Source of the DNA: Anolis sagrei
Lineage: Eukaryota; Chordata; Lepidosauria; Squamata; Anolidae
Direction of reading: 5' to 3'
DNA length: 64,000 nucleotides
NCBI RefSeq assembly: GCF_037176765.1
Contig: NC_090022.1
Span: 84,535,391 to 84,599,390, forward strand
This document shows positions 22,160 to 33,640 of this stretch, one piece after another. The notes beneath the pieces were generated by a model that searched no databases, had not been told where the DNA came from, and was given only the letters and a program-made list of their open reading frames with translations. Each line of letters starts with the position of its first letter. Within the stretch, counting starts at the first letter, position 1. Position numbers and translations under genes: made by a program.

Positions 22160-22938
22160 GCAATGCCTTTGTGGTCAGCCTGGCCGTTGCAGACTTGCTG
22201 GTGGCACTGTACCCCTACCCGCTAGCCCTGATTGCCATTTTCCATAATGATTGGGTTATGGGCTACCTTCATTGTCAGGTGAGTGGCTTCTTGATGGGCA
22301 TGAGCGTCATAGGCTCCATCTTCAACATCACTGGCATTGCCATCAACCGCTACTGCTACATCTGCCACAGTCTGAAGTATGACAGGCTCTTCTCCATCAA
22401 CAACACACTTTGTTATGTGGGCCTTGTTTGGGCTCTTACCTTGCTGGCCATCATGCCAAACCTCTTTGTGGACTCCCTTAAATATGATCCTCGGGTGTAT
22501 TCTTGCACTTTTGCCCAGTCCGTCAGCTCACTCTACACCATTATGGTGGTGGTTGTCCATTTCTTCTTGCCCATCACTATCGTCAGCTACTGTTATCTCA
22601 GGATCTGGATCCTGGTGCTCCAGGTGCGGCGACGAGTCAAGCCAGATGTCCGTCCCAGAATCAAACCTCATGATTTTCGGAACTTCCTGACCATGTTTAT
22701 GGTCTTTGTCCTCTTTGCTGTCTGCTGGGCTCCACTCAACTTCATTGGCTTTCTGGTGGCACTGAAGCCAGCATTGGATTCCTCCATACCAGCGTGGCTC
22801 TTCACAGCCAGCTACTTCATGGCATACTTTAACAGCTGCTTGAATGCTGTGATTTATGGAGCACTGAATCACAACTTTAGGAAGGAATACAAGAGAATCA
22901 TTCTGACTCTATGCCAGCTGGCTTGTAGAGCGGACTAA
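22160..22938 (+). CDS. MTNR1D: Melatonin receptor exon 2 (probably Mel1d / MTNR1D), completes a 320-residue GPCR
   Basis: Exon 2 supplies the rest of codon 62 to residue 320 and the TAA stop (22936-22938). It encodes helices 2-7 of a Gi-type melatonin receptor. Visible family marks are NRY (124-126) in place of DRY, the disulfide pair C100-C177, CWAP in helix 6 (250-253) and NAVIY (290-294) in place of NPxxY. N162, Q181 and H195, the melatonin-contact residues of human MT1, are present at identical numbers. The sequence is most like MT1 ([30 protein letters not shown]). The tail after helix 8 is short, ending CQLACRAD with possible palmitoylation cysteines C313 and C317, and lacks the PDZ-type end of MT1 (350 residues). 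The neighbour of SLC36A1 type argues for Mel1d; MTNR1A or MTNR1B are the alternatives. Being a melatonin receptor is certain; the subtype is inferred. Confidence 0.95.
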
Positions 22939-23367
22939 AAGAAATTCACTGAATTCAAGCAGAATTTGATCTCATAAAGCTGGATAGAGCATACATGAGT
23001 CCTTCTGTGACCACAGGGAAGTAACTGAGAACATAATTCTACATAACAGAGTATTTGATGGTGTGCTCTCTGAATGCAGCCAGGGTCGAGAGTTGTACTT
23101 CAGGACATAACTGGCATAGCAAATCCTGACTTCTTATCAGTGAAATCGTGTTGGTAGCTGATAGAGCTAAGCCAAGTAAATTGCAGCACATAATGCATTA
23201 TTTATTCCATGAACTGCTTTCCAGGCTCTTGTGGATTTTTGAGCTTGTTTTCTACAGTACCACTAAGTCAGAGATTGCTTCTCAGAAGGTTTCTGATAGT
23301 CTCCAAAAAGGTTTTGTTAAATGCAGGGATTGTGGCAAGGATAACCAATCAGTGCATATATGAGTTC

Positions 23368-23405
<38 letters not shown>

Positions 23406-24262
23406 GCCTCCCTCTCAAGACTTGTACACCGTGTCCCCAGTCTGAGATAGAATATGCATAGAGATAAGTGGGGGGGGGGCTCCTTGGTTGAGAGAGGAAA
23501 GCTTTCAAGAGATGCAGCTCTTGAAAGCTTAACACATTTGTGACACCATGAATTGTCATGAAGTATCATCTATCAGATACATGACCTACTATTTAAAATT
23601 TCAGGTATGTCCAATATGTTTGGTTTGGTATGGGTTGTTCACACTTAGATGAGATGGGAATCACATGCAGAAAATGCTGAAAGTGATAATTCGATTAACT
23701 CTGTCCATGCTGTGAACTATGCAGTTCACTTCAGCTATCGTCTTTTTTGTCCATGGATACAAAATGAGCTCAGTCTAGAGAAAAGGAATATCGGAATGGC
23801 TGTGTGGAACTAAGTCAGGCAAAAACTTTTGGTTGCATGTTGGAAAAATGAGTGTGCACTTGGGCTGAGGAGTGGATCACTAGACCAGTCAATTGATTAA
23901 ATAAGCCACCATGCCCTTCTCTCACCAGGTTTTTCCCTGTTGGAAAAAGAGACAGAACACTTTGGTGCTTGCATTAGCATTTGCCCTGCCTGTTATTGAT
24001 TATAGCTGAGGGAATAAGGATAACTCCTCCACCTAAACTTGTACTAGATGAGAGGAAAACTGTTTTTCTATTATATGCATAAAACTGATTCCTACACACT
24101 TGTACACACCACCACTTTTGCAAAAAAAAAAAAAAAATGGACAAAATTAGCCATCAAGTAAAGTGAAGTTGAGATGGTCATGACTTACCAGGTCCTGCAA
24201 TATCACTTTCCTAGTTGTCCATCATCTATATTTGGCCACAGAGAAAACATTGTGGGAAAATC
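22939..24262 (+). other. Downstream of receptor stop; probable 3'UTR start
   Basis: No coding evidence. A (CT)n microsatellite lies at about 23369-23402, a poly-G run near 23471 and a poly-A run at 24121-24136. An AATAAA with a downstream GT-rich tract occurs further on at 25572-25577 and could end a long 3'UTR, but this is weak. Confidence 0.4.
23366..23402. repeat. (CT)n microsatellite
   Basis: An uninterrupted ct dinucleotide run about 1.3 short-element lengths downstream of the receptor stop; no function claimed. Confidence 0.9.
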
Positions 24263-24398
24263 AGCTAGACCAGGCTTAGGCAAACTTTGGCCCTCCAAGT
24301 GTTTCGGATTTCAACTCCCACAATTCCTAACAGCCTACTGTGAGAATTGAAGTCCAGAACACCTGGAAGGGCAAAGTTTGCCAATGCCTGAGCTGGAC
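24263..24398. mobile_element. Palindromic hAT-type MITE
   Basis: The element is 24271-24390 ('caggcttaggcaaactttgg' to 'aagtttgccaatgcctg'). It is flanked by agctagac and agctggac, an 8-bp duplication with one mismatch. Confidence 0.75.
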
Positions 24399-24821
24399 TA
24401 CAGTGTGTGAAGACCTGGGGATTCTGGAAGCTGTATTCCAAACAAGCAGGAATTGGTAAAAAGGCTCTCCTTGCAAACTGAAATGGCTGTTGGTTAGTAT
24501 TCAGAAGTGATGGGGTTCAGTCTCAAGTTGCTCTTTCCCCTGGCATCATGAAGAACACAAAACTATCCCTTAAAAATTGTATGAGGATGTAGAAGATTAC
24601 AGTATAATGAATCTCAACTTCTTAGAGAGCATATAAAAGCAAATAAAATCATGGTTTGTTTTTCAGATCATCTCATTGAATGTAACACATACTTCCAGAA
24701 GTCTTGTAAGGGAATACTATTAATATGAATGGTCAACAATAGTAAGAAAATAAAGGTAGCCATAAGAAAAAAACCCCTATACCTATCAAAACTGCAATGA
24801 ATATGTTCCATGTGTTGTCGA

Positions 24822-25046
24822 AGGCATTCATGGCCGGAATCACTGGGGTGTTGTAGGTTTTTTGGTCTATATGGCCATGTTCTAGAAGTATTCTCTCCTG
24901 ATGTTTCACCTACATCTATGGCAGGCATCCTCAGAGGTTGTGAGGTCATCTATGGGAGGATGCCTGCCATAGATGCAAGTGAAACGTCAGGAAAGAATGC
25001 TTCTGGAACATGGCCATTCAGCCCAAAAAACCTACAACAACCCAAT
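24822..25046. mobile_element. Penelope-like element end fragments, head-to-head palindrome
   Basis: The left arm (about 24822-24945) and right arm (about 24952-25046) are inverted copies: 'catggccggaatcactgggg'/'tctctcctgatgtttcacc' against 'gtgaaacgtcaggaaagaat'/'cctacaacaaccca'. Same family and same terminal region as 7235-8345 and 40420-40636. Confidence 0.65.
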
Positions 25047-25859
25047 ATGTTCCATATTTCAATGAAATTCGGCATTACTCCAGGTTTTTTCAGGATTTGG
25101 GTGAATTGAGAATGCTTTGATACACAGTAATTTTGACATAAATTTTGCAGTGAATTTCATTACCGTAGTATTACCAAGATCACAGAAGAGCCAAAAAAAT
25201 CAAGGCAATTTTCTCAGATCTTTTGCAACTTCCGAATACATTGTTGTGTTGGCCTGTTTCAGCATAAAAAGGAAAGAAGGGATGAATCTAGCAAAATCTT
25301 TAAGTTTAAGTGATTTACACCTTGTACACTCTACTGCATTGGAAGACATAAGTTTATATCCATGGAAACTCGTGTGAAAATGTTGCAGTCTTAAAAGTAC
25401 TGCAACATTTATTTTTGTTGTTGCTGTTTTCCTTCCCTTCCTCTTTTCTGAAGTGTTCCAAAAGACCATCCGAAGACAAGAAACTTGTCTTTAGCACGAT
25501 AATGTCACAAGCAAAAAGATTTTCTATGGTTGAAGTAACTTTTGTGTTATGCCTAGTATGGACCAAAGTACAATAAAAGAATGCCATTTGAACAGTCTGT
25601 GATATGTGTTTTCTCTAGCCTGAGACAAGCTTTTCTCTATAAAAAACAGGATGCTCTCAGATTAAGCTTTTACTGTGTCATCACCCTGTTTTATACTCTT
25701 GTTTTTACAGAAAGTCAATAGAACATTGGCTTCGGTTCATAACTCTCTCATATCCCTGCCCCCACACGCATTTTCTGAAAAAAATGATGAAGGAGGAAAG
25801 TCATAATGGGTCCATTGATTATTTGCAAGTGCCTGGAAGCATCCATGGTCTGTCTAGGT
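25047..25859. other. Intergenic; possible transcript end
   Basis: It includes a local inverted word around 'gttgcagtcttaaaagtactgcaac' (split here by meaning: gttgcagt ... actgcaac) and an AATAAA at 25572-25577 followed by a T/G-rich tract. No gene recognised. Confidence 0.3.
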
Positions 25860-25993
25860 CAATAGTTCTCAACCTGTGGGTTCCCAGATGTTTTGGCCTT
25901 CAACTCCCAGAAATCCTAACAGCTGATAAACTGGCTGGGATTTCTAGGAGTTGTAGGCCAAAACACCTGGGGACTCATAGGCTGAGAACCACA
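25860..25993. mobile_element. Palindromic hAT-type MITE ('ggttctcaacc' subfamily)
   Basis: Left arm 'tagttctcaacctgtgggtt' mirrors right arm 'aggctgagaaccacag'. Copies of the same subfamily: 28160-28293, 37929-38063, 52326-52452, 56721-56855. Confidence 0.75.
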
Positions 25994-26068
25994 GTCCTAG
26001 GTTTTCTCTCCCCCCCAAAATGAAAAAAGATAGCTCACCGCACAAGAAAATTTGCAGCTTTTAAAAGT

Positions 26069-26364
26069 GGGTCTCCTCTGGCACAGCGGGTTAAATGGAT
26101 GAGCTGTTGAACTTGCTGACTGAAAAATTGGTGGTTCGAGTCCAGGGAGCGGGATGAGCCAACCTAGCAGTTCAAAAACATGCAAATGTGAGATCAATAG
26201 GTACTGCTTCTCTGGGAAGGTAACGGCACTCCATGCTGGCCACATGATGTTGGAGGTGTCTACAGACAACACCGGCTCTTCAGCTTAGAAATGTAGATGA
26301 GCACCACCCCCCAGAGTCGGACTTGATTAGACTTAATGTCAGGGGAAATCTTTACCTTTACCTT
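26069..26364 (+). mobile_element. Sauria-type SINE
   Basis: Box A-like 'ctggcacagcgggttaaat', box B 'ggtggttcgagtcc', body 'caacctagcagttcaaaaac' and tail 'cagagtcggacttgattaga', ending in 'ctttacctttacct'. An internal part of the usual consensus is missing around 26155. Confidence 0.8.
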
Positions 26365-26879
26365 AAAGTGCAGAAGGGTCATTTTTTTCCTCCTGGCAGC
26401 AAGATAATTTAAAGCTCATATAATCCCTTCACATTAATGGGAGTAATTTTTAAATGGATTGTTTTCCGTATATCTTTCCTTTCATTTCCTCACTTCACTG
26501 ACTTCACTTTTTTCCTAACTGCGAGAAACAAAAACACAATTTACATTCTCGCCATCCTTTTAAAATTTTCATGATGGCTAATTAGATAGTAAAGTGTGAA
26601 AAGGAAAACCCTTAATAAAAGTTTGTTTGCATTTCTGAAGAAACATGCTACATGAGGTGTTAGCTTCAATTTATAGAACACACCAAGGTGGAGCTTTGGA
26701 ATAGTTTGCATTTCATGTACTCACCAACTCACGTTTCCTTATGGACACAAAAGTGTTTGTACTGTCTTGATCATCCAGAGAGACATTCTCAGCCCATGGT
26801 TTTGACTATTGGTCATGATTAAAAGCCAATTTCAAACATTAGATCTAATTTGCAGTCAGGAAAAGCTTATTGCAAGGAA
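26365..26879. other. Intergenic, nothing recognised
   Basis: AT-rich sequence with no gene or named repeat. Confidence 0.35.
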
Positions 26880-27266
26880 TGTAAAGAGATGGGAATGTTT
26901 AGCCTGCAGAAGAGAAGGCTGAGAGGAGACATGATGGCCATGCATAAATATATCTGAAATCGTAGGGAGGAGGGAGCAAGCTAGTTTTCTGCTGCCCTGG
27001 AGACTAGGACGCAGAACAATGGCTTCACACTACAGAAAAGGAGATTCCACCTGAACATTAGGAAGAACTTCCTGACTGTGAGAGCTGTTCAGCAGTGGAA
27101 CTCTCTGCCCCGGGGTGTGGTGGAGGTTCATTCTTTGGAGGCTTTTAAACATAGGCTAGATGGCCATCTGTCAGGGGTGCTTTGAATGTGATTTTCTGGC
27201 TACTTGGCAGGGGGTTGGACTGGATGGCCCATGAGGTCTCTTCCAGCTCTAGGATTCTGTTACTCT
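26880..27266 (+). mobile_element. CR1 LINE 3' fragment
   Basis: Matches the 3' end of CR1: 'tgtttagcctgcagaagaga', 'gaagaacttcctgactgtga', 'gcagggggttggactggatg' and 'cttccagctctaggattctg'. Broken frame and 5'-truncated. Confidence 0.85.
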
Positions 27267-27927
27267 ATTATTCCAATGGAACACTGTGGAATCCCTTAAA
27301 AATATATCATAGCTTTCCATGTTTTCAACAGAGCTGCCACCCATAAAACGTCTCTTTATAGGTAAATAGACCGTCTGAACCTATGTGGGAGGTCAAGACA
27401 GTATTGGCACTTTTGTGTTAAAAGAAGACATTTGTTTGTGAGTGCATAGGTTGGGAATCATGAAACCCTTTGTGTGTTGTTGAATCCCCAGTCCTAGCAC
27501 TCTAGTGATAGAGAATACTCAGAGTTCCCACTCAGCATGAATCACATCTCAATCAGGGGAAGGGCTCCTGTACCTCAACTGTGATACAAAAATGTATAGC
27601 TAGAACTGTTTGTCATGAAGATTTGTCCAAAAACAGTAAGTCATTAAGTATGAGAAGAAAGGCTGTGATCACCCCACATTTTTTTTTTAAAGAATGTTAT
27701 GTCAGGATTTTTTTTCTTTGTGATTACAAAATAGCCTTTTATATTCTCACAGCTGTTTCAAAATCTGGGTAATAAAATATTTTCAATACAAACAAAGGCA
27801 TTAGGAAAAATTTGGCACTGTATTCTAGATCCTTTGATAATCAGAGTAGCAGAAAATTATTATCTAAATATCTAATGTCAGCTAAAAACAAATGTTTAAC
27901 TGGGAGCCAAGAAGTACTTGGAGTCTA
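27267..27927. other. Intergenic, nothing recognised
   Basis: AT-rich; short frames without domains. Confidence 0.35.
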
Positions 27928-28079
27928 AAGCCCCTTCCACGCGGCTGAATAAAATCCCACATGTTCTGCTTTGAACTAGAATATATGGCAGTGTGGACTC
28001 AGATAATCCGGTTCAAAGCAGATATTGTGGGATTTCCTGCTTTGATATTCTGGTTTACATGGCTGTGTTGAAGGGCCCT
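27928..28079. mobile_element. Palindromic hAT-type MITE
   Basis: Left 'aaagccccttccacgcggct' mirrors right 'ggctgtgttgaagggccc'. Internal 'ctgctttgaactagaatata' and 'ggttcaaagcagatattgtg' are also inverted. Confidence 0.7.
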
Positions 28080-28159
28080 AAGAAAGAATGAAAAAGAAGG
28101 AACGTTTTCCAGAAACTACTGGAAGCTTGGGACATCAAAACTGAAATCCATTTATAGCA

Positions 28160-28293
28160 CAGTGGTTCTCAACCTGTGGGTCCCCAGGTGTTATGTCCTA
28201 CAACTCCCAGAAATCCCAGGCAGTTTACCAGCTGTTAGGATTACTGGGAGTTGAAAGCCAAAACATCTGGGGACCCACAGGTTGAGAACCACT
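28160..28293. mobile_element. Palindromic hAT-type MITE ('ggttctcaacc' subfamily)
   Basis: Left 'cagtggttctcaacctgtgg' mirrors right 'cacaggttgagaaccact'. Nearly intact arms. Confidence 0.8.
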
Positions 28294-28368
28294 CACTTAT
28301 ATGATCTGGGTTTTGAAATAAGGAGAACAAGGAAATATTTCCAAAAAGCATGTGATTTAAATCCATCA

Positions 28369-28454
28369 CAGCTCTGGGAAAACATCTGCCAGCCATCCCC
28401 CTCTTGGCCCCCCACACACTTACATATCCTAACAGAGCTTTATGCTTCACCAGC
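28369..28454. repeat. ~85-bp direct duplicate, copy 1
   Basis: Shares 'cagctctgggaaaacatctg', 'ccagccatc', 'ccctcttggcccc' and 'agagctttatgcttc' in the same order with 28860-28939. Confidence 0.75.
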
Positions 28455-28532
28455 TTGAAGCTTCTGAAATTCTTAGGGTCATTATGGCTGCAGTCCTATC
28501 CATTAAATAAATGACACTGAATGCAAAGGGAC

Positions 28533-28737
28533 TTGGGTGTTTTCTGTGCTTTTGAGTAATTTCTGATTTATAGCAAACCCGAAGCAAAGGAATCATGGGA
28601 TTTTCTTGGCAAGATGTGCTCAGAGCAAGTTTGCCCTTGCCATCCTTGCCCAATGGGTTTCTATGGCTGAGTGAGGATTTGAACCCTGGTCTTCAGAGTC
28701 CTTTTCTAACACTCAAACCACTACAACATGCTGGCTC
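28533..28737 (-). mobile_element. tRNA-derived squamate SINE, antisense
   Basis: Plus-strand landmarks 'gattttcttggcaagatgtg', 'gatttgaaccctggtcttca' (box B complement) and 'aacactcaaaccactacaac' (head complement). Confidence 0.75.
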
Positions 28738-28859
28738 TTTACAGTGGACATACTTTTTAGTAAACAGGCAATGAATGCAAAATGGCTGTTAGGTATTGCT
28801 GGTCCACAGCTCTTCTTCTCCTTTAAGTCCGAGCAGCAAGGACTCATTGGGAAAGGGGG

Positions 28860-28939
28860 CAGCTCTGGGAAAACATCTGCCAGCCATCACCCTCTTGGCC
28901 CCTCACGCACTTAAGTACAGAGCTTTATGCTTCGCCAGC
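28860..28939. repeat. ~85-bp direct duplicate, copy 2
   Basis: Second copy of the 28369-28454 unit, about 490 bp downstream, with the SINE at 28533-28737 between them. Confidence 0.75.
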
Positions 28940-29214
28940 GTTAAATAGGATCTGAGTTCCTGATAGTGCCACTGGCTGCAGAATCTATCAGACAGCCATA
29001 ATAACATTTTAGACAGGACTTGCATTCCTGGACACTTTTAAAAATTAAATGCATGAAGAGTGCACAGGAGAGATGACACCCGACTCTGTAATATGTGAAA
29101 GAGGCATGTATTTACAAAATGTAATTTTACATGGCACAGACACTCCGTGATTTTTTTAAAAAATTACTTATTTTATGTCTCTCCTTTCTCTTGATATGAG
29201 GCTAAAAGCAACTG

Positions 29215-29215
<1 letters not shown>

Positions 29216-29247
<32 letters not shown>

Positions 29248-29515
29248 GTTTATCTTTATACCCCACTTTCTCTACAAAAGAGACTCAAAGTGACTAATGC
29301 AATACAATTTGAAACCAAAAAATATACGAAGATTAAAACAGAATTAAGTATCAATGGTATTAAAATGAACAGTTTAAATCCTTAAAAATAGATTCAAAAC
29401 TAAAACCACATCACCCATTGACTTGATCTTAAAAACCTCCTTCTTTAAAAGCGTGCTGCCGGAAGGACAGAATGGAGGGGTCAATCTGGCTTCCCTGGAA
29501 AGAAGGGACTGACAG
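29216..29515 (-). mobile_element. L2-type LINE 3' end, antisense, with (TTA)n tail
   Basis: A (TTA)n run (29216-29246) precedes 'ataccccactttctctacaa', the complement of an L2-style 3' terminus. The segment ends in 'gctgccggaaggacagaatg', matching the complement of L2 C-terminal coding sequence. Confidence 0.6.
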
Positions 29516-30063
29516 AGTACAAGGTATATTTGGTCATAGAATCCCAAAGTTGTAAGTGGCCCTCCTTAAATTTCTGGTGCTTTAAGGACCTCTTCACATG
29601 GCCCCAGGGGCTATGCTGTTTTACTGGCAGTTGCCAACGAAAAGGAAGGCATGTGGGACACCTTGTTACACCCCACTTGCCCTCCCTCTTTCTCTCATCA
29701 TATGGTGGGGACAGGACAAGGTGCATTGGTGCCCTGGCCTCTTCATATGGGTGAAAGGGTGGCAATGCAGGTTGCCCCGTCGCCCTTTCCCCCATTATAT
29801 GGGGAAAATGAAAGGAAAGTGTGGGTAGCTCCATCAGAGCTACCAGAAAAAACACTTTCTTCACCATCATGGAGGAGGAAGCATCACAAGATGCTTCTTC
29901 TCGACTTTGGGAGAAATGTCTTGAGAGGCCCTGTCTAGGCCCCATTGACAAATAGAAAAATAGCATTGCAAGGTTAGGAAAGGGCTGGAAGGAGGTTGTA
30001 TGGCACAAAGAGGAGTCATTAGAACAAATAATTTGGAAAGAACTATGGGATGAAGCCACAAAT
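29516..30063. other. Unclassified GC-moderate sequence
   Basis: Open frames run on both strands (for instance minus 29481-30116), but neither has a recognisable domain. Words such as 'cttcacatggcccc' and 'cttcatatgggtgaaag' hint at a decayed MITE. No gene call is supported. Confidence 0.3.
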
Positions 30064-32295
30064 TTGAAGTGCAATATGGACGAAGAGAGGTATTCCATTG
30101 GCCGAGGGGTCCCCATAGAAACCGTAACGGGGAGGGGGAGATGCGGGAAAGGGAGACCGCCAATTCGGCCTAGAAATATTGGAAAATTTAAAATAACTCA
30201 AATTCGGCCTAGGGATAGAAAAAGAAATTTAAGAACTTGTAATCGGTCTCCTGACGTGGCAAGTGGGTGTACCAAGGATGGCGGTCCCTCTGGGTTGACG
30301 GTGGTGCTGTTGAACGCCAGATCTGTCAACGGAAAAACATCTTTCATCCAAGATATAATTCTGGAGGAGCAGGCAGATCTGGCGTGCATTACGGAGACCT
30401 GGCTGGACGAAGCTGGAGGAGTAAATTTGACCCAGCTTTGTCCACCAGGCTTCTCCGTACAGTACCAATCGAGACCTGGAGGGCGGGAAGGCGGAGTTGC
30501 GGTAGTCTATAAAAATTCTATCCCCCTGACCAGAGGCCCCATCCCGCAGTCAACTAATTTTGAATGTGTCTACCTGAGGGTGGGTGACCGGGACAGAATA
30601 GGGATTCTGTTAGTGTACCGCCCACCTCGCTGCACTACGGTCTCCCTACCTGAGCTAGCAAGGGTGGTCTCGAGCCTGGCATTGGAGTCCCAACGGCTTC
30701 TTGTGCTGGGGGACTTCAATGTACATGCCGAGACTACCCTAGTAGGAGCGGCTCAGGACTTCATGTCTTCCATGGCAACCATGGGGCTGTCCCAACAGGT
30801 ATCTGGCCCCACTCACAGTGCTGGACACACATTGGACTTGGTTTTCTGTCAGGGATGGGAGCAAAGTGGCAGTGTTGAGGAGTTATCCATCTCTCCGTTG
30901 CCATGGACCGACCACTATCTGGTCAGCTTTAGACTTACTGCACCTCCTAACCTCTGCAGAGGTGGGGGACCCATTAAGTTGGTCCGCCCCAGGAGGCTTA
31001 TGGATCCGAATGGATTCCTGACGGCTCTTGGGGATTTTCCCGCTTCCTCGGTTGGTGATCCTGTTGATGCCCTGGTGTCTCTCTGGAATGGGGAGATGAC
31101 TAGGGCAATAGACACGATTGCTCCGGAACGTCCCCTCTCAAGTAGCCGAGCTAAACCAGCCCCTTGGTTCACCGAGGAGCTGGCAGCGATGAAGCGAAGG
31201 AAGAGGAGACTAGAGCGCGTGTGGCGTTCGGACCCGAGCGAGTTAAATCGAACACGGTATGTCGCCCTTCTTAGGGCATATGCCGTGGCAATAAAGGTGG
31301 CAAAGAAATCTTTCTTTGCGGCCAATATTGCGTCCGCAAAGAACTGTCCGGCTGAGCTGTTTCAAGTTGTCAGAGGTCTATTAAATCCCACCACGCCGGA
31401 TGGGAAACCTGACAACTCGACGGCCCGCTGTGAAGCATTTGCTCGGTTCTTTGCGGACAAAGTCGCTTTGATCCATTCTGACCTGGACTCCATGTTAACG
31501 GCAGTCTCAGAGGATGTAACACGAGCATCTGCTTATCCGATTTTGTTGGATTCATTTCAATTGGTTAAAACTGAGGATGTGGACAAGATACTTGGAGGAA
31601 TGAGGGCAACCACATGCATCCTAGACCCCTGCCCATCCTGGCTTCTAAAGGAGGCCAGCGGGGGATTGGCCGAGTGGGTGAAGGTGGTGGTTAATGCCTC
31701 CCTTCAGGAAGGCAAAATTCCAGCCAGCTTAAAACAAGCTGTGATAAAACCGCTGTTGAAAAAACCATCACTGGATCCCACTCAATTCGTCAACTATCGG
31801 CCTGTTTCCAATGTTCCCTTTTTGGGCAAAGTCCTGGAACGTGTGGTGGCCTCACAACTCCAGGTATTCTTGGTAGACACTGATTATCTAGATCCGGCAC
31901 AGTCTGGTTTCAGGCCGGGGCATGGTACCGAGACAGCCTTGGTCGCCTTAGTGGATGATCTGCGCAGGGAGCTAGACAGGGGGAGTGTGTCCCTGTTAGT
32001 TCTGCTGGACCTCTCAGCGGCCTTCGATACCGTCGACCACGGTATCCTTCTGAGATGCCTCGCAGGAATGGGCCTTGGTGGCACTGCTCTGCAGTGGCTC
32101 AGGTCCTTCCTAGAGGATCGTACTCAGAAGGTGTTGCTGGGGCACAACTGCTCTACCTCACAACCATTGACTTGTGGGGTTCCGCAGGGCTCAATATTGT
32201 CCCCCATGTTATTTAACATCTACATGAAGCAGTTGGGAGAGATCATCTGGAGTTTCGGGGTGCGGTGTTATCTGTACGCAGATGACGTCCAACTC
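30064..32295 (+). mobile_element. L2-clade LINE, 5' part of ORF2 (endonuclease + RT up to YADD)
   Basis: An open frame of about 744 codons belongs to an L2 (CR1-superfamily) non-LTR retrotransposon. Residues about 78-300 are an AP-like endonuclease: LLNARS (N84), ITETWLDE, LLVLGDFNVH, HTLDLVF and TDHYLVSF. A linker leads to the reverse transcriptase with LLKKPSLD, FVNYRPVSN, SGFRPGHGTETAL, DLSAAFDTVDH, GVPQGSILSP and the catalytic YADD (residues 738-741, DNA about 32275-32286). Three codons after YADD the L2 sequence is interrupted by a CR1 copy. No stop is seen before that point, so the element is young. The exact 5' end is uncertain and no ORF1 is recognised upstream, so the copy is probably 5'-truncated. 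Confidence 0.93.
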
Positions 32296-33640
32296 CGGGC
32301 AAGATTCTGGAAAAGATTGTTAAGGAAGCGGTCTGCAAACACTTAGAAACAAATGCAGTCATCGCTAATAGTCAACATGGATTTATCAAAAACAAGTCAT
32401 GCCAGACTAATCTGATCTCTTTCTTCGATAGAGCTACAAGCTGGGTAGATGCGGGGAATGCCGTGGATGTAGCGTACCTGGATTTCAGTAAGGCCTTCGA
32501 CAAGGTCCCCCATGACCTTCTGGCAAGGAAACTAGTCCAATGTGGGCTAGGCAAAACTACGGTGAGGTGGATCTGTAATTGGTTAAGTGGACGAACACAG
32601 AGAGTGCTCACTAATGCTTCCTCTTCATCTTGGAAAGAAGTGACGAGCGGAGTGCCGCAGGGTTCCGTCCTGGGCCCGGTCCTGTTCAACATCTTTATTA
32701 ATGACTTAGATGAAGGGCTAGAAGGCATGATCATCAAGTTTGCAGATGACACCAAATTGGGAGGGATAGCCAATAGTCCAGAGGACAGGAGCAGAATTCA
32801 AAACGATCTTGACAGATTAGAGAGATGGGCCAAAACTAACAAAATGAAGTTCAACAGTGACAAATGCAAGATACTCCACTTTGGCAGAAAAAATGAAATG
32901 CAAAGATACAGAATGGGGGACGCCTGGCTCGAGAGCAGTACGTGTGAAAAAGATCTTGGAGTCCTCGTGGACAACAAGTTAATCATGAGCCAACAATGTA
33001 ATGTGGCGGCAAAAAAAGCCAATGGGATTTTGGCCTGCATCAATAGGAGCATAGTGTCTAGATCTAAGGAAGTAATGCTACCCCTCTATTCTGCTTTGGT
33101 TAGACCACATCTGGAATACTGTGTCCAATTCTGGGCACCACAATTGAAGAGAGATATTGACAAGCTGGAATGTGTCCAGAGGAGGGCGACTAAAATGATC
33201 AAGGGTCTGGAGAACAAGCCCTATGAGGAGCGGCTTAGGGAACTGGGCATGTTTAGCCTGAAGAAGAGAAGGCTGAGAGGAGATATGATAGCCATGTATA
33301 AATATGTGAGAGGAAGCCACAGGGAGGAGGGAGCAAGCTTGTTTTCTGCTTCCTTGGAGACTAGGACGCGGAACAATGGCTTCAAACTACAAGAGAGGAG
33401 ATTCCATCTGAACATTAGGAAGAACTTCCTGACTGTGAGAGCCGTTCAGCAGTGGAACTCTCTGCTCCGGATTGTGGTGGAGGCTCCTTCTTTGGAAGCT
33501 TTTAAGCAGAGGCTGGATGGCCATTTGTCAGGGGTGATTTGAATGCAATATTCCTGCTTCTTGGCAGGGGGTTGGACTGGATGGCCCATGAGGTCTCTTC
33601 CAACTCTATGATTCTATGATTTTATGATTCTATGATTCTG
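32296..33640 (+). mobile_element. CR1 LINE, 5'-truncated, inserted in the L2 reverse transcriptase
   Basis: A 1.35-kb CR1 3' portion begins inside the RT domain (KILEKIVKEAV) and stays open to a stop at 33540-33542. RT marks are YLDFSKAFDKVPH, SGVPQGSVLGPVLF and FADDTKLGG, followed by the CR1 C-terminal domain (LEYCVQFWAPQ, KKRRLRGDMIAMYKYV). The 3' end has the standard CR1 sequence 'ttggactggatggcccatga' and terminates in the characteristic repeated attctatg units. No clear target-site duplication is present, which is usual for this clade. Being 5'-truncated it cannot encode the full protein. Confidence 0.93.

Noticed and set aside
22379-22872. Open frames on both strands inside receptor exon 2
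   Set aside because: Shadows of the receptor coding sequence in other frames.
16097-22938. Calling the receptor MTNR1B because FAT3-MTNR1B-SLC36A4 has the same gene order and orientation
   Set aside because: The transporter exons match SLC36A1-3 and differ from SLC36A4 at diagnostic places, and the receptor is closer to MT1 than MT2. It remains an alternative.
29481-30116. A 211-codon minus-strand open frame
   Set aside because: No domain, overlapping frames on the other strand, flanked by LINE sequence, and no splice or start context.
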